A stretch of DNA of 64,000 bases from JASHVB01 sp963780805. Lineage in GTDB: Bacteria > Pseudomonadota > Alphaproteobacteria > Acetobacterales > Acetobacteraceae. The position numbers and the translations under genes are program-made. Each line of letters starts with the position of its first letter. Position 1 is the first letter of the stretch. The notes under the pieces are model-generated. The model made no database searches and was not told the origin of the DNA. It was given only the letters and a program-made list of their open reading frames with translations. Positions 45,083 through 53,305 of this stretch are shown here, one piece after another. Location of the stretch: the NCBI GenBank assembly GCA_963780805.1, contig CAWADP010000028.1:141614-205613 (forward strand). The letters are read 5' to 3'.

Positions 45083-45264
45083 TCCGACCGGACGGTTGAC
45101 GTGCCAGTCGTTCCTCGTCTCTCGGTGACGACGACGGAATCCGCTGTCCAGGCCGCCGTCGATGGCGTCGGCGTCATCCGGACGCTGTGCTCCGAGTTGC
45201 TGATGCGATCAACGCCGGATGCCTACAGCTCATCCTCCGTGACTTTGAGCCAGAGTTGGCATCG
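45083..45264 (+). pseudogene. LysR-type regulator, C-terminal remnant with frameshift
   Basis: One frame reads TVDVPVVPRLSVTTTESAVQAAVDGVGVIRTL, like the second half of a LysR effector domain. A second frame picks up at RVADAINAGCLQLILRDFEP, the usual continuation. An indel near 45180-45187 separates them. No DNA-binding domain is present. The tail has been joined to IS21 sequence. Confidence 0.65.
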
Positions 45265-45948
45265 ATCCACCGCGTGCGCGACCGCATTCTCAAACAACCC
45301 AAAGGGGATCGGTCTCCTGTCGAACCGCTGATGTTGGCCCGCGAGTTCGGCCTGGAGCCGCTGCAGGTGGCGTGCGAGCTGGTGCTGGTGGCGTGCGGCC
45401 TGGTGCTGGTGGCGTGCGGCCTGGTGCTGGACGGCAATGTCGTCACCGCCGCCTTCATGCCGTCGGCGCATAACCTGATCCTGGTCGGCGGCACCGGCAC
45501 CGGCACCGGCAAAACCCACATCGCCACCGCGTTGGGGGTAGCCGCCATCCACCAGGGCAAACGCATACGCTTCTTCAATGTCGTCGATCTGCTCAACCAA
45601 CTGGAGCGAGAAAAACAGCAGGCGCGCGCCGGCAATCTTGCACGCCTGCTGGTCCGCGCCGACGCGGTCATCATCGACGAACTCGGCTATTTGCCGTTCC
45701 CAGCATCAGGGTGCGCCCTGCTATTCCACCTGATCAGCCAGCTCTACGAAAAAACCTCGCTGTTCTTCACCACCAACCTCTCCTTCGCGGAATGGGTCGG
45801 CGTCTGCGGAGACCCAAAAATGACCACCGCCCTCCTTGATCGCGTCACCCACCCCTGCGGCTATCGGACGACATGCAGGCAACATAGAAAGCGCCACGAT
45901 TGCTTTGCCGTTCGGGCTAATGTGATGGTTTCGCTAGCCCTACCTTGA
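45187..45948 (+). pseudogene. Mosaic ORF: LysR tail + IstA tail + IstB ATPase core
   Basis: 253 codons. Residues 1-26 belong to the LysR remnant; about 55-92 look like an IstA C-terminus (LQVACELVL..GNVVTAAF) with a 21-bp tandem expansion. From about 95 it is the IstB ATPase: Walker A region GGTGTGTGKTH (one extra GT dipeptide from a 6-bp duplication), Walker B ADAVIIDELGYLPF, and FTTNLSFAEW. After LLDRVTHPCGY the frame leaves istB. The IstB N-terminal helices and C-terminus are missing, so it is surely non-functional for IS21 transposition. Confidence 0.75.
45370..45432. repeat. 21-bp tandem repeat, 3 copies, in istA remnant
   Basis: Three units of gcgtgcggcctggtgctggtg with small changes, in frame (ACGLVLV). 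It interrupts what would be a single ACELVL motif in IstA. Confidence 0.88.
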
Positions 45949-46390
45949 TGATCGTATCGTTCGCGAGTTCGGTTGTGCCTGCAGGAGAAAACGTGGGAAA
46001 CTGGCGGAGTTGCTTCGGCGTATAGGCTACGACCTCCATAACCTTCCCAAGCAGCACCATGGCGTTCACTGGAACGGCGATCAAGCGGCTTCCGAAACCA
46101 AGGAAGCCACCGAAATCCACGACGACCATCACCTGACCATCGCCGTCACGAACGAGGCCATGAACCCGGCCAAGAACCTGCTGGCTCTCGACGGGGCGGA
46201 GGACATCCTCGCCGAGGAGATTGCCCGCCCGGACGGGCTGCGGGAAGCGCATGGCGTTGGAGTCTGCCAGGCTCATGCCCTGCGGCGGTGGCATGCCGCC
46301 GGGCGTCGGGCTCTGCGCCTCGGCCATGCTCACCGACATGGCGAGGAGGATTGCCGCGGGCAGGACATGGGGCAACACCGCGCGCGTCAT
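45917..46390 (-). CDS. Exported PRC-barrel-like protein
   Basis: 157 residues from the ATG at 46390, which overlaps the stop of the molybdopterin gene (ATGA); earlier starts lie inside that gene. The N-terminus is a signal peptide (AAILLAMSVSMAEAQS). The mature part has a PRC-barrel-like segment (NLLGEDVLRPV, VVVDFGGFLGFG, IAVPVNAMVLL). PRC-barrel domains often sense or buffer at membranes or act as assembly factors. Third gene of a cytochrome b/molybdopterin/PRC unit. Confidence 0.75.
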   Translation of the reverse strand: MTRAVLPHVLPAAILLAMSVSMAEAQSPTPGGMPPPQGMSLADSNAMRFPQPVRAGNLLGEDVLRPVESQQVLGRVHGLVRDGDGQVMVVVDFGGFLGFGSRLIAVPVNAMVLLGKVMEVVAYTPKQLRQFPTFSPAGTTELANDTIIKVGLAKPSH

Positions 46391-47160
46391 ATGCCGGCGA
46401 ACCATGGAAACCCTTTCTCCTCCCAGTAGCCGCCTGGGTAGGTGTTGGTCACCTCGATGGCCGTCACCCATTTTGGGTTCTTGTAGCCGAGTTTGGTCGA
46501 CATGCGCAGGCGCACCGGATAGCCGAATGGGTCGGCGAGGGTGTCGCCCCCGTACTGCGTCGCCAGGATCGTTTGCGGATGCAGCGCGGTCGCCATGTCA
46601 ATGCTGCTCGGATAATCATCGGCAGTCTTGAATGCGACGTATTTGGCACGTAAATCGGCGCCGACATGCTCGAGGAAGGTCCGGAGCCGAACGCCCGTCC
46701 AGCCTCCGATGTAGCTCCAGCCCTCGACACAGATGTGCTTGATGACCATGGAGGTCTGCGGGAGCGCCTCCAGCTGAGGCAGCGTCCAGGCGCGTTTGTC
46801 GGCAATCAGGCCCGACAGTTCGAGGCGCCAGGTCGCGCCGTCCACCGGCTTGACGTCCGTCACGTCGTAGTAGGCGTTAAACTTGGGGGGGCGCAGAATC
46901 ATCGAGGTTGGGTAGGTCGGCGCGAGTTTGTTCGGATCGAACAGCAGCGCCTGCACATCGTCATTGAAGCGGGCGATCGCGAGTAGGGCGGATTGGACGG
47001 ATGCCGGGCGCTTCACGTCGCACCCGGTCAGCATCGCGAGCGCGCCGAGGGAGAGCCCGCCGCGGATCAGACCGCGCCGTTCGAGCGCCCGGACGAGCGG
47101 CTTGTGGTCGTCGAGGATCGTTGCATCCGGGGCCGCCTCCGGCCGGAACGGCGATCTCAT
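46387..47160 (-). CDS. Molybdopterin-dependent oxidoreductase (sulfite oxidase/MsrP-like fold)
   Basis: 257 residues from the ATG at 47160, which overlaps the cytochrome b stop. SUOX-fold Moco enzyme: the metal ligand Cys is in KHICVEGWSYIGGWTG; ATALHPQTILATQYGG and DPFGYPVRL follow the family. The N-terminal part has a hydrophobic stretch with LTGCDV, perhaps a membrane anchor or lipoprotein-like signal. It probably exchanges electrons with the adjacent cytochrome b, as in other cytochrome b/Moco pairs. Substrate unknown. Confidence 0.88.
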   Translation of the reverse strand: MRSPFRPEAAPDATILDDHKPLVRALERRGLIRGGLSLGALAMLTGCDVKRPASVQSALLAIARFNDDVQALLFDPNKLAPTYPTSMILRPPKFNAYYDVTDVKPVDGATWRLELSGLIADKRAWTLPQLEALPQTSMVIKHICVEGWSYIGGWTGVRLRTFLEHVGADLRAKYVAFKTADDYPSSIDMATALHPQTILATQYGGDTLADPFGYPVRLRMSTKLGYKNPKWVTAIEVTNTYPGGYWEEKGFPWFAGI

Positions 47161-47846
47161 GTCGCCTGCCCCTGGCGTGCGGGCGGTATCCGACGGCGCA
47201 GCCGTGGCCCTCCTGCCACCATAGCCCACAGGGTCTTTGGCACCAGCAACGCGAGCGCCACATGAACGCAGAGGAAACCCAAGATCACCGCCATTCCGGC
47301 GAAATGCAGCACCCGCGCGGTTTGGAAGCCGCCGAGCAGCGACACCAGCCCAGAGAACTGAATCGGCTTCCAGATCGCGATCCCGGTGACGACCTGGGAG
47401 ACGCCGGCAAGAATAACGATAATATAGAGCAGCTTCTGCACCGCATTGTAGACGGTGATATCCTCGTGGGCGATTTTAAAGTGCAGGGTATCGACGATGG
47501 TCTGCACCAGCTCGGAAGGCCGGATCGGCAGAAGCCGCTCCCGCAGCCGTCCAGTCGCGAAGCCGTATACCAAGTACGCAAATCCGTTCACGACGAGGAA
47601 CCACATACCGGCAAAATGCCAGTTGAGGCTCCACGCTGCCCAGTCGCCAAGGCGCCAAAAGCCGCTGAAATGGAGACCGCGGATGATCACGTCGTCATCG
47701 TAGATGCCCCAGCCTGACGTGATCATGATCAGCATGACCGCCGCGTTGACCCAATGCATAATCCGCACGGGCAGCGGGTGTAGACGGCGCCCGGCGCGTG
47801 TGGGTGAGCCGGCGTTCGCAGGTGCTTGATACGGCGCTTGGTTCAC
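47157..47846 (-). CDS. Cytochrome b561-type membrane protein
   Basis: 229 residues. I choose a GTG start at 47846 because ggaggt lies 6 bases upstream; the longer frame (to 47909) runs into an enoyl-CoA hydratase remnant. Four or five membrane spans with candidate haem-ligand His in IMHWVNAAVML, NWHFAGMWF and VLHFAGMAVILGF. It would link the Moco enzyme to the quinone pool. First gene of the three-gene unit. Confidence 0.88.
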   Translation of the reverse strand: MNQAPYQAPANAGSPTRAGRRLHPLPVRIMHWVNAAVMLIMITSGWGIYDDDVIIRGLHFSGFWRLGDWAAWSLNWHFAGMWFLVVNGFAYLVYGFATGRLRERLLPIRPSELVQTIVDTLHFKIAHEDITVYNAVQKLLYIIVILAGVSQVVTGIAIWKPIQFSGLVSLLGGFQTARVLHFAGMAVILGFLCVHVALALLVPKTLWAMVAGGPRLRRRIPPARQGQAT

Positions 47847-47873
47847 GGCTCGACCTCCATATAGGGCGTTGCA

Positions 47874-48105
47874 TGTGCGCGATAGCGGCAGGCAGGGCCG
47901 ACTTAACATCCTCGCTGTCGAAGAGCGGCAGCCCGATGTCGAACAGCGCTTCGTCTGCGGCCGCTAGCGCCCCAGTCGCCCAGATGCGAAGCATGGCCTT
48001 GTGAGCCGTATGCGCTTTCGTCGCACCAGACGCGAGCTTGGTGGCGAACGCAGTCGCTTCCTGAACGAGGCCGGCATCGGTGACGACGCGGTTCACGACA
48101 CCCTA
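47874..48105 (-). pseudogene. Enoyl-CoA hydratase C-terminal remnant
   Basis: The frame reads GVVNRVVTDAGLV, then ATKLASGATKAHTAHKAML and FDSEDVKSALPAAIAHM, the last 75 residues of a crotonase. An in-frame TAG stands directly before GVVNRV, and no catalytic half is present. The ribosome site and GTG start of the cytochrome b gene lie within about 30 bases of its end, so the cytochrome operon was joined to this fragment by rearrangement. Confidence 0.75.
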
Positions 48106-48303
48106 ATCCTTCATCATTTCGGATGAGACTTGTTCGGAGGTTTAAGGCCAATGCCATGGCAACCGCGGCGCTATCCGGTTTTGCGGAGGATTGTTGAGAA
48201 CAAGAACAGCTGGTTCACCATCGATAGAACAGGTGAGATGATGCATATTGCCAACTTTCAGATCGAATCATGAACGAAAGCGTTGCGTTTGCCACCTCGA
48301 CGC

Positions 48304-49251
48304 CTAGCCCGGATGGCGCGCCATGAAATCGAGGATGAGGCGGGCAATCTCGTCGTTCTTCTCCTCCAGCGCGAAGTGGCCGGCGTCCAGCAGATGAATT
48401 TCCGCGTCCGGCAGGTCGGCGCGGAAGGCCGTCGCACCCGCCGCGATGAAGGACGGATCGTTGGCGCCCCAGACGACCAGCGTCGGCGGCTTGTGCTCGC
48501 GAAGCCAGGCCTGCCAGGCGGGGTAGGATGCGACGTTCGTGCGATAGTCGTAGAGCAGGGCCGCTTGGATCTCGCGCTGACCGGGTTGCGAGAGATGGGC
48601 GAATTCCTCGGTCCAGCTATCCGGGTCATAAACCTCCGGATGAGAGGTGCCGGCCAGGTGTCGTTGCTTCGTCGCCTCATAGGAAAGAAAGGCGTCGACG
48701 ACCTCCGGGTGCGCCTCCGGATCAGCCCAGAATTCCGCGATCTTCGCCCATTTCGGTCCAAGCCCCACTTTGTAGGCGTTACCGTTCTGGACGATCAGCG
48801 CGTGCAATCGCTCAGGGTGGGCCAGCATGATGCGATAACCGATCGGCGCCCCGTAATCGAACAGGTAGAGCGTGTAGCGGGTGATCTTGAGCTGCTCGAG
48901 CAGCGCATCGACTGTCTCGGCGAGATGGTCGAAGGTGTAACTGTAAACTGCCGGCGACGGAGCGTCGCTCTGACCGAAGCTCGGGAAATCCGGCGCGATC
49001 AGGTGATAGCGCGTCGGCAGCAGCGGGATCAGCGTGTCGAACGCCCGCGAAGACGACGGGAACCCGTGCAGCAGCACGATGGTGGGCGCGTCCTTGGGGC
49101 CCGCCTCCCGATAGAAGACCCCGACCCCGTCGACCTGGGTGCGGTGATAGGTGGTCGTCGCCGTGGTCGAGGGGATGGGGCTTGCCGCCGCCGTGGAGCC
49201 CGCGACCGCGGTCGCGACGAGGATTGCAGCTCCAATCTTTTGAGGATTCAT
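48304..49251 (-). CDS. Exported alpha/beta hydrolase (epoxide hydrolase/dehalogenase-like)
   Basis: 315 residues from the Met at 49251, giving a signal peptide (ILVATAVAGSTAAASP). Alpha/beta-hydrolase features: oxyanion HGFPSSSRAF, nucleophile Asp in LYLFDYGAPIG, acid in WGANDPSF and catalytic His in AGHFALEE. It is clearly paralogous to the hydrolase at 51001-51861. It lies 22 bases behind the azoreductase gene on the same strand. Confidence 0.88.
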   Translation of the reverse strand: MNPQKIGAAILVATAVAGSTAAASPIPSTTATTTYHRTQVDGVGVFYREAGPKDAPTIVLLHGFPSSSRAFDTLIPLLPTRYHLIAPDFPSFGQSDAPSPAVYSYTFDHLAETVDALLEQLKITRYTLYLFDYGAPIGYRIMLAHPERLHALIVQNGNAYKVGLGPKWAKIAEFWADPEAHPEVVDAFLSYEATKQRHLAGTSHPEVYDPDSWTEEFAHLSQPGQREIQAALLYDYRTNVASYPAWQAWLREHKPPTLVVWGANDPSFIAAGATAFRADLPDAEIHLLDAGHFALEEKNDEIARLILDFMARHPG

Positions 49252-49273
49252 CGCCTTACACCTTCGAATGACG

Positions 49274-49912
49274 TCAAACGCGCGCGTGCGTCCTGGCGAG
49301 GTCCACCGCCGCCTGTTTGGCCTGCTCAAACGCGCCCTGGGGATCTGGCGTCAGGAGCGTGGGCTGGAATCTTACCTCCTCGATGGCGGTGACGCCGGCC
49401 TGGTTGAGCCAGGCCTTGAGGTAGGTGGACTGGTGGTCGAACCCGAAGGCTGGCGACGGGAGGCTGTCGGCGTAGGCGCCGGCGGTCAGCACCAGGGTGG
49501 CGTGCTTGTTCTCCAGCAGGGGGAAATAGCCGGTCTCAGGCTTCAGGCGCCACAGGAGACCGGGCTGGTGGATGATGTCGATGTAGTGCTTCAGCCGATA
49601 CGGAATCGTGCCATTCCACATCGGCACCGCGAACAGGTAGCGGTCCGCGCTGATGAAGCGGGAGGCGATCTCCACGATCTGACCCCAGGCAGTCTTCTGC
49701 ACCGCGTTCTGTTCTTGGCCGATTATCACGTTAACCTTGGCGGCGACCTTGTCGCCGTCGAAAGCTGGCAGTTCGGTCTCCCAGAGCGGGAGCACCTCGA
49801 CCTCCAACGCCGGGTTCGTCGCCTTGAGGGCGTCGAGGTAGGTTTGAGCAACCTGGATCGACTTGGATTGTTCGCCGCGAGGGGAGGCTTGGATGAAGAG
49901 CAGCTTGGTCAT
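49274..49912 (-). CDS. azoR: FMN-dependent NADH azoreductase
   Basis: 212 residues, AzoR/AcpD family flavodoxin-like quinone/azo reductase. Seen: FIQASPRGEQSKS for FMN phosphate, VPMWNGTIPYRLKHYIDII (typical PMWNFxIP loop) and VLTAGAYAD. It detoxifies quinones and azo or nitro compounds. Part of the minus-strand cluster facing the LysR regulator. Confidence 0.92.
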   Translation of the reverse strand: MTKLLFIQASPRGEQSKSIQVAQTYLDALKATNPALEVEVLPLWETELPAFDGDKVAAKVNVIIGQEQNAVQKTAWGQIVEIASRFISADRYLFAVPMWNGTIPYRLKHYIDIIHQPGLLWRLKPETGYFPLLENKHATLVLTAGAYADSLPSPAFGFDHQSTYLKAWLNQAGVTAIEEVRFQPTLLTPDPQGAFEQAKQAAVDLARTHARV

Positions 49913-49985
49913 GGCAGGTTACCTTTGGGCTGCGGGTGGTAATCGCCGGTGCGCCAACGGCTTGAGTGCGCCAACGGGCTTGGCA

Positions 49986-50450
49986 TCAGAGGCCGAGGTC
50001 GCTGAGGCCCGGGTGGTCGTCGGGGCGGCGACCCAGGGGCCAGCGGAAATGCCGCTCGGCCTCTTCTATGGGGTGTTCGTTAATGCTGGCGAAGCGCGCG
50101 GCCATCAGACCATTGGCGTCGAAGCGCCAGTTCTCGTTGCCGTAGGCGCGGAACCAGTGGCCGCTGTCGTCGCGGTATTCGTAGGCGAATCGCACCGCGA
50201 TGCGGTCCCCGGCGAAGGTCCAGAGCTCCTTGATCAGGCGGTAGTCCAGCTCCCGGGCCCACTTGCGGGTGAGGAAGGCGTGGATCTCCTCGCGGCCGTT
50301 CGGAAACTCAGCCCGGTTCCGCCAGCGGCTGTCGGGGGTGTAGGCCAGGACCACCCGCGCCGGATCGCGGGTATTCCAGGCGTCCTCGGCGGCCCGCACC
50401 TTCTGGATCGCGGTCTCTTCGGTGAACGGGGGCAGCGGCGGGCGGCTCAT
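49986..50450 (-). CDS. DUF1348 family NTF2-like protein
   Basis: 154 residues from the Met at 50450. DUF1348 pattern: NTRDPARVVLAYTPDSRWRN, AFLTRKWARELDYRLIKELW, VRFAYEYRDDSGHWFRAYG and the Trp-containing tail HFRWPLGRRP. Cone-shaped NTF2 fold, enzymatic role unknown. It occurs often in oxidative-stress or LysR-linked clusters. Confidence 0.9.
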   Translation of the reverse strand: MSRPPLPPFTEETAIQKVRAAEDAWNTRDPARVVLAYTPDSRWRNRAEFPNGREEIHAFLTRKWARELDYRLIKELWTFAGDRIAVRFAYEYRDDSGHWFRAYGNENWRFDANGLMAARFASINEHPIEEAERHFRWPLGRRPDDHPGLSDLGL

Positions 50451-50525
50451 CGCGTGGTCCTCATGCCAAGTTGTCGGAAGAGGGGGTCGGCCGGGCACGC
50501 GGAGATTGGCCCGGCCGGCGTCAGA

Positions 50526-50915
50526 TCACGGACGCCGAGCTTCCGCGACCGCCAAGGTGTCGATGTACTGACGGAAGCGGGCGATCTTCCCGTCCTTCAC
50601 CGTCCAGACGTGGGCATAACGCGCCTCGCAGGTCTTGCCGGTTCCGCCGTGGACGCCTTTGAAGTCGCCGAGCGACACCACGGTCTCGTCCTCGGTGATG
50701 AACTCGGTGGGCGCGAGCGAGAAGCTGGTCCACTCAGCCACCAAGGGCTTGAACAGGCCTTCGGCGACGGGGCCGGGGCCGCGGCCTTCGACCTTGTAGT
50801 GCCACATGGTGATCCATTCGATGTCCGGGGCCATCAGGCCCAGGGCGCCGGGGGCGTCGCCGGCGGCGAGCTTGTGGTAGAAGTCGCGGACGATGTCTGT
50901 CGGGGTGGCGGTCAT
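50526..50915 (-). CDS. SnoaL/ketosteroid-isomerase-like NTF2-fold protein
   Basis: 129 residues: IVRDFYHKLAAGDAPGAL start, MAPDIEWI strand, EARYAHVWTVKDGKIARFRQYIDT end, as in SnoaL-like proteins. It could be an isomerase, a hydrolase or a binding protein. It belongs to the same co-directional cluster as the DUF1348 gene and the two hydrolases. Confidence 0.88.
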   Translation of the reverse strand: MTATPTDIVRDFYHKLAAGDAPGALGLMAPDIEWITMWHYKVEGRGPGPVAEGLFKPLVAEWTSFSLAPTEFITEDETVVSLGDFKGVHGGTGKTCEARYAHVWTVKDGKIARFRQYIDTLAVAEARRP

Positions 50916-51000
50916 ATTCAGCCTCGGTCAGGGGAGGTCGACACTTAGCGGCCTCGAAGGTCAGCGGGTGCCGGGCGCCGCGAGGGACGCTCGGCGACGG

Positions 51001-51861
51001 TCAGCCCAGGTGCCTGGCGAGGAAGTCGAGCATGGCCGCACCGATCTCGCGGGCATGGGTCTCCAGGGCGAAGTGGCCGCTGTCGACGAAGCGGACCTCC
51101 GCGTCCGGGACGTCCCGTTTGAAGGCTTCGGCGCCCGGCGGGATGAAAAAGGGGTCGTTCTTGCCCCAGATGGCCAGCACCGGCGGCCGCCTGTCGCGCA
51201 GATAGGCCTGAATGTCGCCGTAGAGCGCGACGTTTGTCTTGTAGTCGCCGAGCAGGTCCAGCTGGATCTCGTCGTTGCCCGGGCGCGCCAGGTAGAAATC
51301 GTCGAGGTTGCGGCCGTCGGGCGATACCAGCGCCGGGTCGCTCACGCCGTGGGTGTATTGGAAGAGGGTGGTCTGCGGGGCCAGGAAGCCGCGCAAGGCG
51401 TCACGGTTGGCCTGGGTCGGCTCGTTCCAGTAGGCCTGGACAGGGGCGAAGGCCTCGGACACGCCTTCCAGGTAGGTGTTGCCGTTCTGAGAGACGATCG
51501 CGCTGATGCGGTCGGGATGAGCCAGTGCCAGACGGAAGCCGACCGGGGCGCCGTAGTCGAAGACGTAAATGGCGAACTGCTTCAGGCCGAGCACTTCGGT
51601 GAAGCGGCTGATCACCTTCGTCATGTTGTCGAAGGTGTAGGCGAAGACGTCGCGGGCGGGTTGCTCGGTCATGCCGAAGCCGGGCAGGTCCGGGGCGACG
51701 ACGTGGTACTTGCCGGCCAGCTCCGGAATCAGGTCGCGGAACATGTGGCTGGCGCTGGGGAAGCCGTGCAGCAGCAGCACGACTGGAGCACTCGGGTCGC
51801 CGGCGGAACGGTAGAATACCTTCAGGCCATCGACGTCGACTGTGTTGAAGCGGACGGTCAT
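51001..51861 (-). CDS. Alpha/beta hydrolase (epoxide hydrolase/dehalogenase-like), cytoplasmic paralogue
   Basis: 286 residues from MTVRFNTVDVDGLKVFY. HGFPSASHMF oxyanion loop, Asp nucleophile in IYVFDYGAPVG, acid in WGKNDPFF and His in SGHFALET. It matches the exported hydrolase at 48304 almost motif for motif but lacks a signal peptide. First gene of the minus-strand cluster, starting about 400 bp from the divergent LysR gene that probably controls it. Confidence 0.9.
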   Translation of the reverse strand: MTVRFNTVDVDGLKVFYRSAGDPSAPVVLLLHGFPSASHMFRDLIPELAGKYHVVAPDLPGFGMTEQPARDVFAYTFDNMTKVISRFTEVLGLKQFAIYVFDYGAPVGFRLALAHPDRISAIVSQNGNTYLEGVSEAFAPVQAYWNEPTQANRDALRGFLAPQTTLFQYTHGVSDPALVSPDGRNLDDFYLARPGNDEIQLDLLGDYKTNVALYGDIQAYLRDRRPPVLAIWGKNDPFFIPPGAEAFKRDVPDAEVRFVDSGHFALETHAREIGAAMLDFLARHLG

Positions 51862-52263
51862 CACGCGATCTCCCGGATCTTGCGGCGCCGGCCGCCCTGT
51901 TTGACGACCATGAGCTGGGCTTTTCCGGACCGACCGGGCAGCGGTTGAGTTCGGAAAGCAGCCTCCCATTCAGTGGAAAGGCCGCGAGCCCGTGAACCAG
52001 CGCGTGGTATTCCGCGCTGCTGCCTGGAAGACCGTGCGAGAGAAGGATACGGGGCCGAGACATCGCCGGCCTCGCGGTCGCTGATCGTTCGGCCCTGCAC
52101 CAAGCATGTGCGCTGACGGGTGACGGCAGACATTGGAACACGTCCTGAACTGAAAGTGAGCGCTGAGAGCTGCGCCTGCTCGCGAAAGCTCTCTTTTGCG
52201 GCTCCCAGTTTTTGTGGGAAGCGGCTAAGATAGAGAGACGACATTCCACATTCTGGTAGGCTT
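51862..52263. other. LysR/hydrolase intergenic region
   Basis: 402 bp. Expected to hold the LysR operator and both promoters. A minus-strand stretch at about 51950-52063 reads MSRPRILLSHGLPGSSAEYH, which resembles the start of another alpha/beta hydrolase but decays after 40 codons; possibly a remnant. Confidence 0.4.
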
Positions 52264-53169
52264 ATGGATCGTCTGGACGCGATGCAGGTGATGCTCACCG
52301 CGGTGGAGTGCGGCAGCCTCTCCAAGGCCAGCCGCAAACTCGGCCAGCCGCTCGCCACCGTGAGCCGCAAGGTATCCGAGCTCGAAACCCACCTGAAGGC
52401 GGACCTCCTGATCCGCTCGTCCAAAGGCCTTGAACTGACGCCGGCGGGCCGGACCTACGTCACGTCGGCCAAGACGCTCCTGGAGCAACTGAACGAGGCC
52501 GAGCGCGCCGCGGCCGGCGAGTACACCGAGCCCAAGGGCGACCTTGTCGTCACCGCCCCAACCATGTTTGGCCGGCTGCACGTCCTGCCTGTCGTCACCA
52601 CCTTCCTCACGGCGTTCCCCGAAGTTTCCGTCCAACTGATGCTGACCGACCGCGTGGCCCACTTCCTCGACGACCAGGTCGACGTCGCCCTACGCATCGG
52701 CGACCTGCCGGACAGCAGCCTGATCGCAACCCGGCTGGGCGCAGTCCGCCGGGTAACGTGCGCAAGCCCCGCCTATCTCGCTTCGCGCGCGGCGCCGGCG
52801 GTTCCGCAGGATCTCGCCGACCACGATGTAATCTCGTTCGAGAGCGTGTCGTCCCCCACCACCTGGCGCTACTGGTCGGACGGGAACGAGGTCGCCGTAC
52901 CTCTCAGATCGCGTCTCAGCGTCAGCACCATCGACGCGGCGATCGATGCGGGCTTGGCAGGCGCGGGGGTGGTCAGGACCAATTCCTACCAGGTCGTCGA
53001 CTATGTGCGCGACGACCGGCTGCAACTGCTGCTCGAAGCCTACGAGCCCACCCCCCGTCCGGTGCATCTGGTCTACGCGAGGCAAAGCCGCCTGCCGCTC
53101 AAGCTGCGCGCCTTCGTCGATTTCGTTGTTCCGCGTCTTCGAGACCGTCTGACAGCCGCCGCGCTCTAG
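52264..53169 (+). CDS. LysR-family transcriptional regulator
   Basis: 301 residues. N-terminal winged helix-turn-helix (MQVMLTAVECGSLSKASRKLGQPLATVSRKV) and effector domain. It is divergent from the hydrolase/azoreductase/NTF2 cluster, the usual layout for a LysR regulator activating its neighbour in response to a substrate or oxidant. The start is a clear ATG; ggtagg lies nearby. Confidence 0.93.
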   Translation: MDRLDAMQVMLTAVECGSLSKASRKLGQPLATVSRKVSELETHLKADLLIRSSKGLELTPAGRTYVTSAKTLLEQLNEAERAAAGEYTEPKGDLVVTAPTMFGRLHVLPVVTTFLTAFPEVSVQLMLTDRVAHFLDDQVDVALRIGDLPDSSLIATRLGAVRRVTCASPAYLASRAAPAVPQDLADHDVISFESVSSPTTWRYWSDGNEVAVPLRSRLSVSTIDAAIDAGLAGAGVVRTNSYQVVDYVRDDRLQLLLEAYEPTPRPVHLVYARQSRLPLKLRAFVDFVVPRLRDRLTAAAL

Positions 53170-53305
53170 CTTAGGCCGCGCGATCGGCGGCTGTCGCCAG
53201 CGCCCCGCCGGTACGGTCTTGGAGCACAAGGGGATTGGCCCGACTGCTGTCCATCGGCGCCTTGAGGTGCTGTCTCTGCCCAATCCAGTCCGGGCGGAAC
53301 GTCCG

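Noticed and set aside
44692..45177. 161-codon minus-strand frame in the IS21 debris
   Set aside because: No motif, and it is antisense to the LysR remnant over part of its length.
48151..48273. 40-codon plus-strand ORF with a ggagg upstream (MPWQPRRYPVL..)
   Set aside because: Codon use is not typical of the window, spacing to ggagg is long, and no family is recognised; too weak to call a gene.
51950..52063. Minus-strand segment resembling an alpha/beta-hydrolase start (LLSHGLPGSSAEYH)
   Set aside because: Only about 40 residues, no continuation, and inside a promoter region; mentioned as a possible remnant only.
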